NCBI GenBank assembly: GCA_964619955.1
Contig: CAZUJF010000019.1
Coordinates: 1 to 64,000 of the forward strand
DNA: 64,000 nt
Direction: 5' to 3'
Origin: JACQFK01 sp964619955
Lineage (GTDB): Bacteria; Planctomycetota; MHYJ01; JACPRB01
A program made the position numbers and the translations under genes. Positions 34,839 to 43,476 of the stretch are shown here, in pieces. A model generated the notes under the pieces. It was not told where the DNA came from. It saw nothing but the letters and a program-made list of their open reading frames with translations, and ran no database searches. Each line of letters starts with the position of its first letter. The first letter of the stretch is position 1.

Positions 34839-36695
34839 TCAGCTCGTGACCTGGAGCAGGCCCCGGGCCTCCTCCTCGAAGGGCGTCCCCTGCAGCGACT
34901 GCAGGTAGGGCAGCGCCCGCTCGAGGGCCCGGGCGTGATGGCAGAGCACGCCCAGCGCCAGCCGGTCCTCCGGCTGCTCCAGGACCACCGCGTCGGCCAT
35001 GTCGGCCACCTGCACGGCGGACAAGCCCGCCCAGTCGATGTTCCTCGGCTCGTCCCCCTGCAGCAGATAGATCCGCGTCGGGGTCGCCTTCAGGACCTCG
35101 ACGTGCTCCAGCGCCCCCTGCGTGGTCTGGAACTTCGCGAAGGTCGGCCGCTTCAGATTCAACTGCTCGATGAGGCGCGCCCGCAGCTTCTCCAGCAGCT
35201 GGACGTGGCGCTGCCGCTGGACCAGGCGGTCCTGCACCCGCGTCGTGTCCCGGCGCGCGGCGAGTTCCTGGGTCTCCACCAGCGCCTGGTTGAGGTCGAA
35301 GCGCGTCAGATGACCGTCGATCTTCTTGAACTCGGACCGCTCCTGGGCCTCCAGGACCCGCGGCGGCACCATGCCCCCCTCGCGCCCCGCCTGGATCGCG
35401 TCGAGCACGGCGGCGAGCTCCTCGTTCACGTGCCGCGCGCTCGGGTAGCGGTCCTTGGGGTCGCGCGCGATGCACTTGAGGCAGATCTCCTCCAGCTTGG
35501 TGATCCGCATGATGATCTTGGTGGACTCGTGCTTGGTCGGCGATTTCTTCACGACCTCCATGGGGCGTTCCGGCAGGTTGCGCATCGCCTGGACCAGGAT
35601 CGAGAGCGGCTCCCCCGTGTAGATGGGCCGGCCCGCCAGCAGCTCGTAGAGCGTCGCGCCGATCGCGTAGACGTCCGTGCGCACGCTGATCTCGTCGTGC
35701 CTGCCCGCCAGCTGCTCGGGCGCCATGTAGGCGGGCGTGCCGCGGACCTTCTCGTCCGCGTCCGGATCCTTCTGCCCCCCCAGCACGCGGGCCAGGCCGA
35801 AGTCCATGACGTAGGCGGTCCCCTCCCGGGAGATCAGGATGTTCCCCGGCTTCAGGTCGCAATGCACGATGGGCTTCGGGAACGTGTGGGCGTAATGCAG
35901 CGCGCTGGCGATGTTCCGCAGCAGCCCGAGATAGAACGCCGGGTCCTCGTAGAGGGGCGAGAGCAGGCCGCGGGACTGGGCCGCCCGGATGTGGTCCGCG
36001 AGGGTCCGGCCCTCGACGTAATCCATCGCGATGTAGAACTGCTCGCCGATGCGGCCGATGTCGCGCACCGCCACGATGTGGTCGTGCCTCAGGCGCAGCG
36101 CCGCGCGGGCCTCCTGCAGCAGGTCGAGCACCTGCTCCTGGCGCTGCTTCCGCGCCTCGATGGAGCCCGGCAGCTTCCGCGCGCCTTCGTGCTCGCGGAT
36201 GAACTTGAGCGCCACCCAGTCCGCGAGCATCGTGTCCCAGGCCTTGTAGACCACGCCCGCGCCGCCCTTGCCCGCCTCCTCCAGCAGCACGTATTTCCCG
36301 AAGAGCCGGCCGGGCGTCGTCCGCGCGGCCTGGACCTCGGAGGGAAGCTCGTCCTTGGTCAGCTGCACGATCGTCTCGACGTCCCGGATCTGCGCGACGT
36401 GCGACTCCTCGTGCCACTGGATCGGCCCCATGCAGCGCGGGCAGCGCTCGCCCTCGGGCATCGTGCGCGGGATGTAGACCGGCGTCTTGCACTCGGTGCA
36501 GAAGCGCACCCGCTTGTTGAGGGCGGCGACGGCGTCCTGGACCTGCGCCGCGCTGAGAAAGGCCTTTTCCACGAGGATCTCGGACAGGGGCTTCCCCGTG
36601 GCCTTGCGCGCCGCGAGCGCCTCCTCGTACTCGTCCTGCGCGAGCAGGCCGCGGTCGAGCAGCATGCGGCCCAGGACGTCCTCGTCGATGCTCAT
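34839..36695 (-). CDS. Ser/Thr kinase with GspE-N-like module and zinc ribbon (HCD variant)
   Basis: A 618-residue kinase. Residues about 8-62 resemble the N-terminal module of type II secretion ATPases (LLDRGLLAQDEYEEAL, KPLSEILVEKAFLS). A zinc ribbon follows (C66, C69, C85, C88). The kinase domain starts about 134: glycine loop AGKGGAGVVY, VALK lysine 164, then HCDLKPGN near 278, where Cys replaces the usual Arg of HRD, DFG and MAPEQ. The last 180 residues are helical. No membrane segment. Its ATG overlaps the stop of the upstream kinase gene (ATGA). Confidence 0.85.
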   Translation of the reverse strand: MSIDEDVLGRMLLDRGLLAQDEYEEALAARKATGKPLSEILVEKAFLSAAQVQDAVAALNKRVRFCTECKTPVYIPRTMPEGERCPRCMGPIQWHEESHVAQIRDVETIVQLTKDELPSEVQAARTTPGRLFGKYVLLEEAGKGGAGVVYKAWDTMLADWVALKFIREHEGARKLPGSIEARKQRQEQVLDLLQEARAALRLRHDHIVAVRDIGRIGEQFYIAMDYVEGRTLADHIRAAQSRGLLSPLYEDPAFYLGLLRNIASALHYAHTFPKPIVHCDLKPGNILISREGTAYVMDFGLARVLGGQKDPDADEKVRGTPAYMAPEQLAGRHDEISVRTDVYAIGATLYELLAGRPIYTGEPLSILVQAMRNLPERPMEVVKKSPTKHESTKIIMRITKLEEICLKCIARDPKDRYPSARHVNEELAAVLDAIQAGREGGMVPPRVLEAQERSEFKKIDGHLTRFDLNQALVETQELAARRDTTRVQDRLVQRQRHVQLLEKLRARLIEQLNLKRPTFAKFQTTQGALEHVEVLKATPTRIYLLQGDEPRNIDWAGLSAVQVADMADAVVLEQPEDRLALGVLCHHARALERALPYLQSLQGTPFEEEARGLLQVTS

Positions 36696-38335
36696 GCGAT
36701 CCCGAGCTTGTCCATGGCCGCCATCACGTCCGTCACCGTGGCGAAGCGCCGGAGGGGGTCCGGATGCATCATTTTCTTCAGCAGCTGGATCACCGAGGGC
36801 GGGGCGTTCACCATCATCAGGTTCGGCACGGGCATGCCCGTCTGCAGCTGGTCCGTCACGATCTCCTCGGAGCTCGCCCCGGCGAAGGGCTCATGCCCCG
36901 TCAGCAGGGCGAAGAGCAGGATTCCGAGCGAATAGATGTCGGACCCCACGGTCAGCGCGGCCCTGCCGCTCGCGACCTCGGGCGACATGTAGCCCACGGT
37001 GCCGACGGCGGTCGCCACCCTCGTCCCGGGCTCGGCCGCGTGTTTCGGAATCGGCACCGCGAAGCCCAGGTCGCAGAGCTTCACCATCCCGGCGCCGTCC
37101 AGCAGCACGTTGTCGGGCTTCACGTCCCGGTGCAGATAGCCCTCCTTGTGCAGGTACTGCAGCGCCGAGGCCACCTGCCGGCTCACCTGGAAGACGTCCC
37201 GGAGCGGCATCGCCCCGGTCTCCGACAGCGCCTGGCCCAGCGAACGGCCGTCGACGTATTCCATGATCAGGAAGTGGTGCCCGCGCTCGAAGCCGTGGTC
37301 CAGGCCCCGGACGATGCCCGGATGATTGAAGCGCTTCAGCAGCATCGCCTCCCATTCGAAGCGGGCGACGCTGCGCGGATCCTTCGCGCGCTCCGGATGC
37401 AGCATCTTGACGGCGACCCGGCCCTTTCCGAAGGCGGGCTCCGCGGTCCAGATCGCGGCGAACCCCCCGGACGCCACGCGGCCGGTGAGCCGGTAGCCCG
37501 GGATGGCCTGGACCTTCCAGTCCGGCTCCCGCACCATCTTCCCGAAGTCGACCGATTCGACCTCCTGCTTCTGCGGGAGCGTGAGCGCGCCCGTGCGCCG
37601 CAGGAGCTCCAGGATCGGCGCGATCAGGCCGTAGCGGGCGAATTCCATCTGAAGGCGCTGGCCGTCGCGGAGCTGGTCCCGCCGCACGACGTTCTTCTGC
37701 TTGAGATAGGCGGAGATCGCGCGGTCCACCTCGATCTGGGTGTCCTCGCCCCGCTCGCCCTCGCGCAGGGCGAGCAGCGAGTCCCCCTCGGGGGCGCCCG
37801 CCGGCGACTCCACGACCGCCAGGGCGCCGCCGCACTTCCGGCAGCGGTAGCGGCTGCCCGGGGGCGGCGCCGCCGCGCTGACCCGGACCGCGCAGCCGGA
37901 GCAGGCGAAGACCAGCTTGCGCTGGTAGGCGAGCACGCGGGAGATCTGCCGCTCCGTGACGTAGCCCCGGTGCACGACCAGTTCGCCGAGGGGCGGGGCC
38001 GTCTTCCCCGCCTTCTTCAGATCGTCCTGGAGCCGGACGCACTCCTCGATGTTCTCCTTGGAGATGAGCCCCGAGGCCACCAGCAGGCGGCCGACCTCCG
38101 CCTCGGGGAGGGAGCCCTGCCCGCCCGCCCCCGCCACGCGGGAGGCCATCAGGCCGTCGAGATCCTCCTGCGTGAGCAGGCCCCGGGCGACCAGGAGCAC
38201 GCCGAGGGGGCGCGGCTGGCCGGCCTTCCGCTCCTGCGCCATGAGGAACAGGCATTCCAGGAGCGCCTCGCGCGTCACCAGCTTGCGCTCCAGGACGGCG
38301 TGTCCCAGGTAGAAGTCGTCCTCGAGGGTCTTCAT
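36692..38335 (-). CDS. Ser/Thr kinase with repeated GspE-N-like modules and zinc ribbon (DLG variant)
   Basis: A 547-residue kinase. Two GspE-N-like modules (about 8-65 and 78-140), a zinc ribbon (C145, C148, C165, C168) and a further helical module come first. The kinase domain begins near 275 with GRVASGGFAAIW, VAVKML, HRDVKPDN near 402, DLG instead of DFG near 420, and SPEVA instead of APE. These are loosened but not destroyed catalytic motifs. It is the first gene of the pair. A TATAAT box lies 50 bases upstream of its ATG. The shared modules suggest the two kinases bind the same partner. Confidence 0.85.
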   Translation of the reverse strand: MKTLEDDFYLGHAVLERKLVTREALLECLFLMAQERKAGQPRPLGVLLVARGLLTQEDLDGLMASRVAGAGGQGSLPEAEVGRLLVASGLISKENIEECVRLQDDLKKAGKTAPPLGELVVHRGYVTERQISRVLAYQRKLVFACSGCAVRVSAAAPPPGSRYRCRKCGGALAVVESPAGAPEGDSLLALREGERGEDTQIEVDRAISAYLKQKNVVRRDQLRDGQRLQMEFARYGLIAPILELLRRTGALTLPQKQEVESVDFGKMVREPDWKVQAIPGYRLTGRVASGGFAAIWTAEPAFGKGRVAVKMLHPERAKDPRSVARFEWEAMLLKRFNHPGIVRGLDHGFERGHHFLIMEYVDGRSLGQALSETGAMPLRDVFQVSRQVASALQYLHKEGYLHRDVKPDNVLLDGAGMVKLCDLGFAVPIPKHAAEPGTRVATAVGTVGYMSPEVASGRAALTVGSDIYSLGILLFALLTGHEPFAGASSEEIVTDQLQTGMPVPNLMMVNAPPSVIQLLKKMMHPDPLRRFATVTDVMAAMDKLGIA

Positions 38336-38385
38336 GGAGGCATCATTCAGGCCGTGCGCGGATCGTCGCTCCCAGCTCCGGCCCC

Positions 38386-38391
38386 ATTATA
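38386..38391 (-). promoter_or_regulatory. -10 box of the kinase-pair operon
   Basis: A perfect TATAAT on the minus strand, about 50 bases before the ATG at 38335. No convincing -35 was found at 16-18 bases. Confidence 0.45.
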
Positions 38392-38465
38392 CCTGCATCG
38401 GGGGAATCCGGCCCGATTGTGCGGCACGGAATACCGGCCGGGCGGCCGGCGGTTCCATTTTCCGC

Positions 38466-41400
38466 TCACCGCAGGCCGGCGAGATACGCCACCAGATCCC
38501 GGAGCTCCCGTTTCGTCAGGAGGCGGCCGAGATCGTCGGGCATCGCCGACAGCCCCCGGCGGGCGGATTTGATGCGCGCCTTCGGGACCGTCTGCTCCGC
38601 GCCGTCCGCTCCGCGCAGCACCAGTTCCGCCGCGCTTTCGCGCAGCACGACGCCGGTTTCGACCGCCTCCGAGTCGAGCAGCAGCGCCACGCTTTCGAAG
38701 CCGGGCGTGATGGTCTTCGACGGGAGCAGCATCGCCTCCAGCAGCTCGCGGCGCGACTTGCGCGCTCCGATCCCGGTGAGGGCCGGCCCCGCCGTGCCCC
38801 CCTCGGCGCCCACGACATGACACTGCTTGCAGCTGGCGTGCGCGCGCACCCAGAACAGCTGGCTCCCCTTCTGCGGGTCGCCCCCCTCGAGGGAGTCCTC
38901 CCAGGCCGCCAGAGCATCGTCCCTGGAGCGCGCGGCCTCGATCTTCGCGAGGCGCTCCCGGACGCCCGGATCCAGGCGCTTCGCCGACGTTTCGATCAGC
39001 TCGAGGCCCGCCGCCGCCGGCCAGTCGCCCGCGAGCCGGAGATCCAGCAGCCTGCCGAAAACCGCATCGGCCTCCGAGCCGCAGTCCCCCAGCGCGAGCA
39101 GCGCCGCCTGACGGATCCCCGGAGCCCCTTCCCGCGCGGCCTGCTCGAGCAGGGCGACGCCGTCCCCGAGCCCCGCCTTGGGGAGCAGGCCCAGCACCTC
39201 GCGCCGCAGCGCCTCGTCCGGATCCCCCAGCGCCGCCCGCAGCGCCGCCCCGAGGCCCTCCGCCTTCCGGAGCGCCAGCCCCCGCAGCGCCTCGGCCCGC
39301 ACGGACGAGGGATGGTCCGCCCGCGCCATCTTTCGAAACGTCGCCGTGTCCCCCGCCCCGAGCGCCGCCCCGGCCTTGAGCGCCTCCACCTGCAGCGCCT
39401 CCGGACCGGAGACGAGGCAGGATTCCAGGACCGACGACAGCGCTTCGCGCGCCTTTTCAGGATCCCCGGGCGGCGAGGGGCGCCAGAGCCCCAGCACCCG
39501 GTCCCGCCCGGGCGGCGACGCGAAGTCCGCCAGCGCCTTCAGCGCCGCCCGCCGCACGTCCACGGGCCGCCCCGCCTCCGCCGCCGTCCGGGCCAGCACG
39601 TCGCTCCGTCCCAGGCGCGCCGCCGCGTTCACGGCCCGCAGCAGCAGGCCGGGATCTCCTTCGGGCGCTTCGAGGCGCGCCGCGAGCGCGGGAAAGGCCT
39701 CCGGGACCGGCATGTCGTGGATCGCCCGGGCGGCCTCCAGGGCCACGGGGGCGTCGTCCAGAAAGAGCGCGAGTTCCGGACGGGCCAGGCGGCGGAGGGC
39801 GAGGACGGCCGCCCGCCGGACGGACGCCGAGGGGTCCTTGCGGGCGTTCACCAGGGCTTCGATGTCCCCGGCTCCGGCCAGACCCGAGACGCCCGCGTGC
39901 CTGAGGAAGACGTCGCGGTCCCCGTTCTCGCGAAGCAGTTCCAGCAGGGCTCCCGCGGCGCGGCCGCAGCCCAGGCGGCCCAGCGCCAGCGCGGCCTGCG
40001 CGCGCACGCGCGGCTGGGGATCCTTGAGCACCTTGATCAGCAGCTCGGGCGCATCCGCGGACCGGACGTCGCCCAGGGCCTTCGCCGCCAGGGCCCGGAT
40101 CTCCGCTTCCGGATCCGCGAGCAGTTCCAGCAGCGGCGCCGCCTCCCGCAGCTGCTGCAGCCCCCAGAGGCCGTGGCGCCGCGCGGGACCGATCCCCCGC
40201 CGCGCCGCCTGCGACAGCGTCTTCCCGGCGCGCCGCTCCACCAGCTCGAACTGAGCCTCCTGCCTCACCCGCCGGTCGCCGTGGCCCAGCAGCCCCGCCA
40301 GCTCCTCCACGGAACGCGACGCGTGTCCTTCGGCGAAGAGCCGCGCGACCGAAGGCTCGACCGCGGCCCCCGGGCCCGCGACGCGGAAGATGCGCCCCTT
40401 CCCGGACTTCTCGAAGCCCTGCACCCAGTCGAGCACGTAGACGGCGCCGTCCAGGCCGAACGCCACGTCCGTCGCGTAGAGCTCCCAGAGGAAGCGTCCG
40501 GAGTCCGCGAGCACGAAGCCCGCGCCTTCGGGTTTCACCCGGAAGGAGTGCACGCCGCCGGGAAAGTCGCAGACGAGGAAGCGGGCGCCGTCGCGGGGAT
40601 CGGCGGCCAGGCCCGAGGGGCCGTGCGTGAGATGACCCGCCGGCGGTAGCTGATAGGCGGCCTTCCCCGCCCAAAGGCCCTCGCGGATCCAGGGGCCCCC
40701 GTCCGGCAGATGCTGGTATCCGATGCGCCAGCCGTAATCGGCCCCCTCGACGACGCAGGTGACGCGGCCGGTCTCGCCGTTGTCCGGGCCGATGTTGGCG
40801 TTGTTGTCCACCGTCCAGAGATTGCCCTCGTCGTCGAAGGCGAGCTCCTGGGGATTGCGCAGGCCGCGGGCGAAGATCTCCAGCTGCGAGCCGTCGGGAT
40901 TGCAGCGCAGCACGCCGCCCTCCTCGAAGAGCGTCACGACTCGCCCCTCGGATTCGATGCGGCAGCCGCGGTCGCCGACGCTCAGGTAGAGCCGCCCGTC
41001 GGGACCGAAGATCAACCCGTGGAAATCGTGGCCGCCGTAGGAGTTGCGGATCCCCCAGCCGTACTGGAGGGAGCGGCGGGCCTCCGCCTGTCCGTCGCCG
41101 TCGCGGTCCTCCAGCTGCCACAGATTCGGCAGCGCCGCGAACCAGACTTTGCCGCCCCGTGCGACGACGCCCGCGGCGACGCCGTCCGCCAGGGTGTTGA
41201 AGCCGTCGGCGAAGACCGTGGACCGGTCCGCGCGGCCGTCCCCGTCCGTGTCCTCGACGCGGCGCACGCGTTCCGATTCGACGGCCAGCTTGTCGGCGTC
41301 CGTGCCGAGGTGGCGCCGGTGCATGGCGATCCGGTCCTCGACGCTGCGGCTGGCGAGATCCTCGTCCAGCCAGCCGATCACCGTGCGGATGTCGAGCACG

Positions 41401-41618
41401 GAGGTCCGGCGGCGGAACGTCTCGACGACGAACCAGCGGCCCTTCTCGTCCTGGGAGAAGGCGACGGGATTCTGGAGCTGGGGCTCCGCGGCGAAGAGGG
41501 AGACTTTCAGGCCGGGCGCCGGCCGCAGCTTGCGGACCGCGAGGTCGGCCTCCGCCGGCCCCTCCTGTCCGAGGGCGGGCAGGGCGGCGAGGCAGCAGAA
41601 GGCCAGGATCCGGCGCAT
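38466..41618 (-). CDS. PVC-type propeller/HEAT/cytochrome c protein 3
   Basis: A 1050-residue exported paralogue of the proteins at 15450-21841. The signal peptide is MRRILAFCCLAALPALGQ. The propeller markers are NPVAFSQDEKGRWFVVET, LRNPQELAFDDEGNLWTVDN and GADYGWRIGYQ. HEAT-like repeats follow, then a haem domain with CKQCH at about 930-934 and LSAMPDDL near the end. The ATG at 41618 is used; further in-frame starts upstream would not give an export signal. It stands alone between the kinase pair and the divergent O-antigen ligase gene. Confidence 0.85.
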   Translation of the reverse strand: MRRILAFCCLAALPALGQEGPAEADLAVRKLRPAPGLKVSLFAAEPQLQNPVAFSQDEKGRWFVVETFRRRTSVLDIRTVIGWLDEDLASRSVEDRIAMHRRHLGTDADKLAVESERVRRVEDTDGDGRADRSTVFADGFNTLADGVAAGVVARGGKVWFAALPNLWQLEDRDGDGQAEARRSLQYGWGIRNSYGGHDFHGLIFGPDGRLYLSVGDRGCRIESEGRVVTLFEEGGVLRCNPDGSQLEIFARGLRNPQELAFDDEGNLWTVDNNANIGPDNGETGRVTCVVEGADYGWRIGYQHLPDGGPWIREGLWAGKAAYQLPPAGHLTHGPSGLAADPRDGARFLVCDFPGGVHSFRVKPEGAGFVLADSGRFLWELYATDVAFGLDGAVYVLDWVQGFEKSGKGRIFRVAGPGAAVEPSVARLFAEGHASRSVEELAGLLGHGDRRVRQEAQFELVERRAGKTLSQAARRGIGPARRHGLWGLQQLREAAPLLELLADPEAEIRALAAKALGDVRSADAPELLIKVLKDPQPRVRAQAALALGRLGCGRAAGALLELLRENGDRDVFLRHAGVSGLAGAGDIEALVNARKDPSASVRRAAVLALRRLARPELALFLDDAPVALEAARAIHDMPVPEAFPALAARLEAPEGDPGLLLRAVNAAARLGRSDVLARTAAEAGRPVDVRRAALKALADFASPPGRDRVLGLWRPSPPGDPEKAREALSSVLESCLVSGPEALQVEALKAGAALGAGDTATFRKMARADHPSSVRAEALRGLALRKAEGLGAALRAALGDPDEALRREVLGLLPKAGLGDGVALLEQAAREGAPGIRQAALLALGDCGSEADAVFGRLLDLRLAGDWPAAAGLELIETSAKRLDPGVRERLAKIEAARSRDDALAAWEDSLEGGDPQKGSQLFWVRAHASCKQCHVVGAEGGTAGPALTGIGARKSRRELLEAMLLPSKTITPGFESVALLLDSEAVETGVVLRESAAELVLRGADGAEQTVPKARIKSARRGLSAMPDDLGRLLTKRELRDLVAYLAGLR

Positions 41619-41671
41619 GCCCCTATGTACGGGGAAAGCCCCGAAATGACCAGCCAATTCCCTCCCCGGTG

Positions 41672-41688
41672 TTTCATAAATCATGAAA
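41672..41688. promoter_or_regulatory. Palindrome in the divergent promoter region
   Basis: A perfect inverted repeat TTTCAT-AAATC-ATGAAA, AT-rich within a GC-rich region, between the PVC cytochrome gene and the O-antigen ligase gene. It lies just upstream of the ligase -35, so it may be an operator. Confidence 0.4.
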
Positions 41689-41693
41689 GAGCC

Positions 41694-41723
41694 GTGACAG
41701 GCGGGGAGGGGCGTTGCTACCAT
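41694..41723 (+). promoter_or_regulatory. Promoter of the O-antigen ligase gene
   Basis: GTGACA (41694-41699), a 5/6 match to TTGACA, is followed after 18 bases by TACCAT (41718-41723). The ATG is ten bases further. The string GCCGTRACAGGCGGGG around the -35 recurs at 10909-10924, before the YdjY-like gene. Confidence 0.5.
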
Positions 41724-41733
41724 CCCCGCGGAA

Positions 41734-42978
41734 ATGAGGCAGACCGCAGCCGGCGCCGCCGCGACTCTTGCGGTCCTCTCCCTGGTCACGAACCGCCTCC
41801 CCGCGCTCACCCTCGGCGCGTTCCTGCTGGCCGCGCTGCTTTCGATCCGGCGCGTGGAACGCCTGACCCTGGGCGTCGCCGCGGTCTGGGCCTTCTGGAC
41901 GCTGAGTTTCCTCCTGAGCGGCGAAACGCTTTCGACGCTGGCCGCCTTCGATTTTCACCGGCGGGACGGGCAGATCTTTTTCTCTCTCCTTCCCCTGCTG
42001 ATCCTCGCAGCCGTCGCCCCCACGGAGGAACGGATCCGATCTGTGGCCCTAGCGTTCGGGATGCTGCAGGGGATCGTCGTCCTCGTCGGCATGACGGGCC
42101 ACTGCTTCGGCCTGCAACGTGCCCTGGTCGGCTGGGTCTTCCTCTGGGATGAAGGGATCAACCCCCACGGCCCGGGATTCACCGCCCTCTACCTGACCCA
42201 CAATGCGGCGGGCAGCGTCCTGGGCCTGGGCTGCCTGACCTTCTCGACCCTGGCCGTCTTCGGACCCCGTGGAAAATTCCGGTCGCTCTGCGGAGCGCTC
42301 GCGGGTCTTTGTCTCTGGGGCGTGCTCCTCTCCAAATCCCGCGGCTCCCTCCTTTCCCTGGGGGGCGGCCTGGCGCTGCTCGCGTGGATCGGGTGGAAAA
42401 GGAACTGCCTGGACCGCCGCCTGCTCCTGGGAAGCGGCGCCGTCCTGCTGCTGACGTTGGGGCTGCTGGGACCGCTCGCCGCGCGAAGGGTGGGACAATT
42501 CGCGGCGGCCGAGGGGACCCACACGTGGCGCTTGCAGCAGTGGAAGCGGGCGCTGACCGAGTGGTCCTGGAGCCCGCTCCTGGGCGAGGGGATGGGGCGC
42601 TTCAACGACGAGGACCGGCAATGGACCGGCGTCAAACACGTGTACTACGCCGCCACGCAGGGAAGGGCCGTGAACGACGCCGGACACGCGCACAACTCCT
42701 ACGTCCACTTCCTCGCGGAAGGGGGCCTCGTCGGCCTCGGCGTGAGCGTCGGCCTCTGGGCATGGCTCGCCTGGTCGCTCCGGAAGGCCCGGGCCCCGCT
42801 GCGCGTCGCGGCCCTGCTGGGCGTGCTCTATCTCTTCGCCATCTCGATGACGGAGCATTACATGGGGGGCGGGATCCTGCACCTCGTGCTGTCCTGCCTG
42901 GTCGGCGCCGCCTGGAAGCTTCCGGAGCTTGCCGCGCCCGCGGAACCGATTATGATGACTGAAGGAGGCCGTACATGA
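41734..42978 (+). CDS. O-antigen ligase-family membrane protein
   Basis: A 414-residue polytopic membrane protein of the O-antigen ligase/Wzy family, which joins or polymerises glycan chains on the outer side of the membrane. It has about eleven hydrophobic segments. The family loop is visible as LLSKSRGSLLSL followed, after a large exposed region with WKRALTEWSWSPLLGEGMG, by AHNSYVHFLAEGGLVGL. The ATG at 41734 follows a promoter by ten bases and has no clear Shine-Dalgarno. It overlaps msrB by four bases. No glycosyltransferases are adjacent, so its exact glycan is unknown. Confidence 0.8.
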   Translation: MRQTAAGAAATLAVLSLVTNRLPALTLGAFLLAALLSIRRVERLTLGVAAVWAFWTLSFLLSGETLSTLAAFDFHRRDGQIFFSLLPLLILAAVAPTEERIRSVALAFGMLQGIVVLVGMTGHCFGLQRALVGWVFLWDEGINPHGPGFTALYLTHNAAGSVLGLGCLTFSTLAVFGPRGKFRSLCGALAGLCLWGVLLSKSRGSLLSLGGGLALLAWIGWKRNCLDRRLLLGSGAVLLLTLGLLGPLAARRVGQFAAAEGTHTWRLQQWKRALTEWSWSPLLGEGMGRFNDEDRQWTGVKHVYYAATQGRAVNDAGHAHNSYVHFLAEGGLVGLGVSVGLWAWLAWSLRKARAPLRVAALLGVLYLFAISMTEHYMGGGILHLVLSCLVGAAWKLPELAAPAEPIMMTEGGRT

Positions 42979-43475
42979 TTCGATGGATGCCGCTGCTGCT
43001 CCCCCTGGCCCTCGCGGCCTGCACTCCTTCGGAACCGTCGCCCGTGCCCGCGCCCCCCTCCGACGCCACCGTGGGCAATCCGCTCGGTCTTTCCGACGCG
43101 GAATGGAAGAAGAAGCTCTCGCCCGAGCAGTATCAGATCTGCCGGCAGCAGGGCACCGAGCGGCCGTTCACGGGAAAGTGGGCGGCTTTCAAAGGGGCCG
43201 GCACGTTCACCTGCGCCGGCTGCGGCCATGAGCTCTTCGACGCGAAGACCAAGTTCGAGTCGGGCACCGGCTGGCCGAGTTTCTTCGCCCCGCTGAAGAA
43301 GGAGGCCGTGCGCGAAGTGACCGACAAGGCCCACGGCATGATCCGCGTCGAGGTCCGCTGCGCGAAATGCGATTCCCATCTGGGGCACGTCTTCGACGAC
43401 GGACCCCAGCCCACGGGCCTGCGTTACTGCATGAACTCCGCGTCGCTGGAGATGAAAGCCGCGCCCGCGAAATGA
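42975..43475 (+). CDS. msrB: Methionine-R-sulfoxide reductase B, lipoprotein form
   Basis: A 166-residue MsrB that repairs the R form of methionine sulfoxide. Zinc-site pairs CAGC and CAKC, GTGWPSF and the catalytic RYCMNSASL are all present. An N-terminal signal with lipobox LAAC shows that it is exported and anchored as a lipoprotein, unlike the cytoplasmic enzyme of most bacteria. The start overlaps the O-antigen ligase stop (ATGA). It probably protects envelope proteins from oxidation. Confidence 0.93.
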   Translation: MIRWMPLLLPLALAACTPSEPSPVPAPPSDATVGNPLGLSDAEWKKKLSPEQYQICRQQGTERPFTGKWAAFKGAGTFTCAGCGHELFDAKTKFESGTGWPSFFAPLKKEAVREVTDKAHGMIRVEVRCAKCDSHLGHVFDDGPQPTGLRYCMNSASLEMKAAPAK

Positions 43476-43476
43476 C

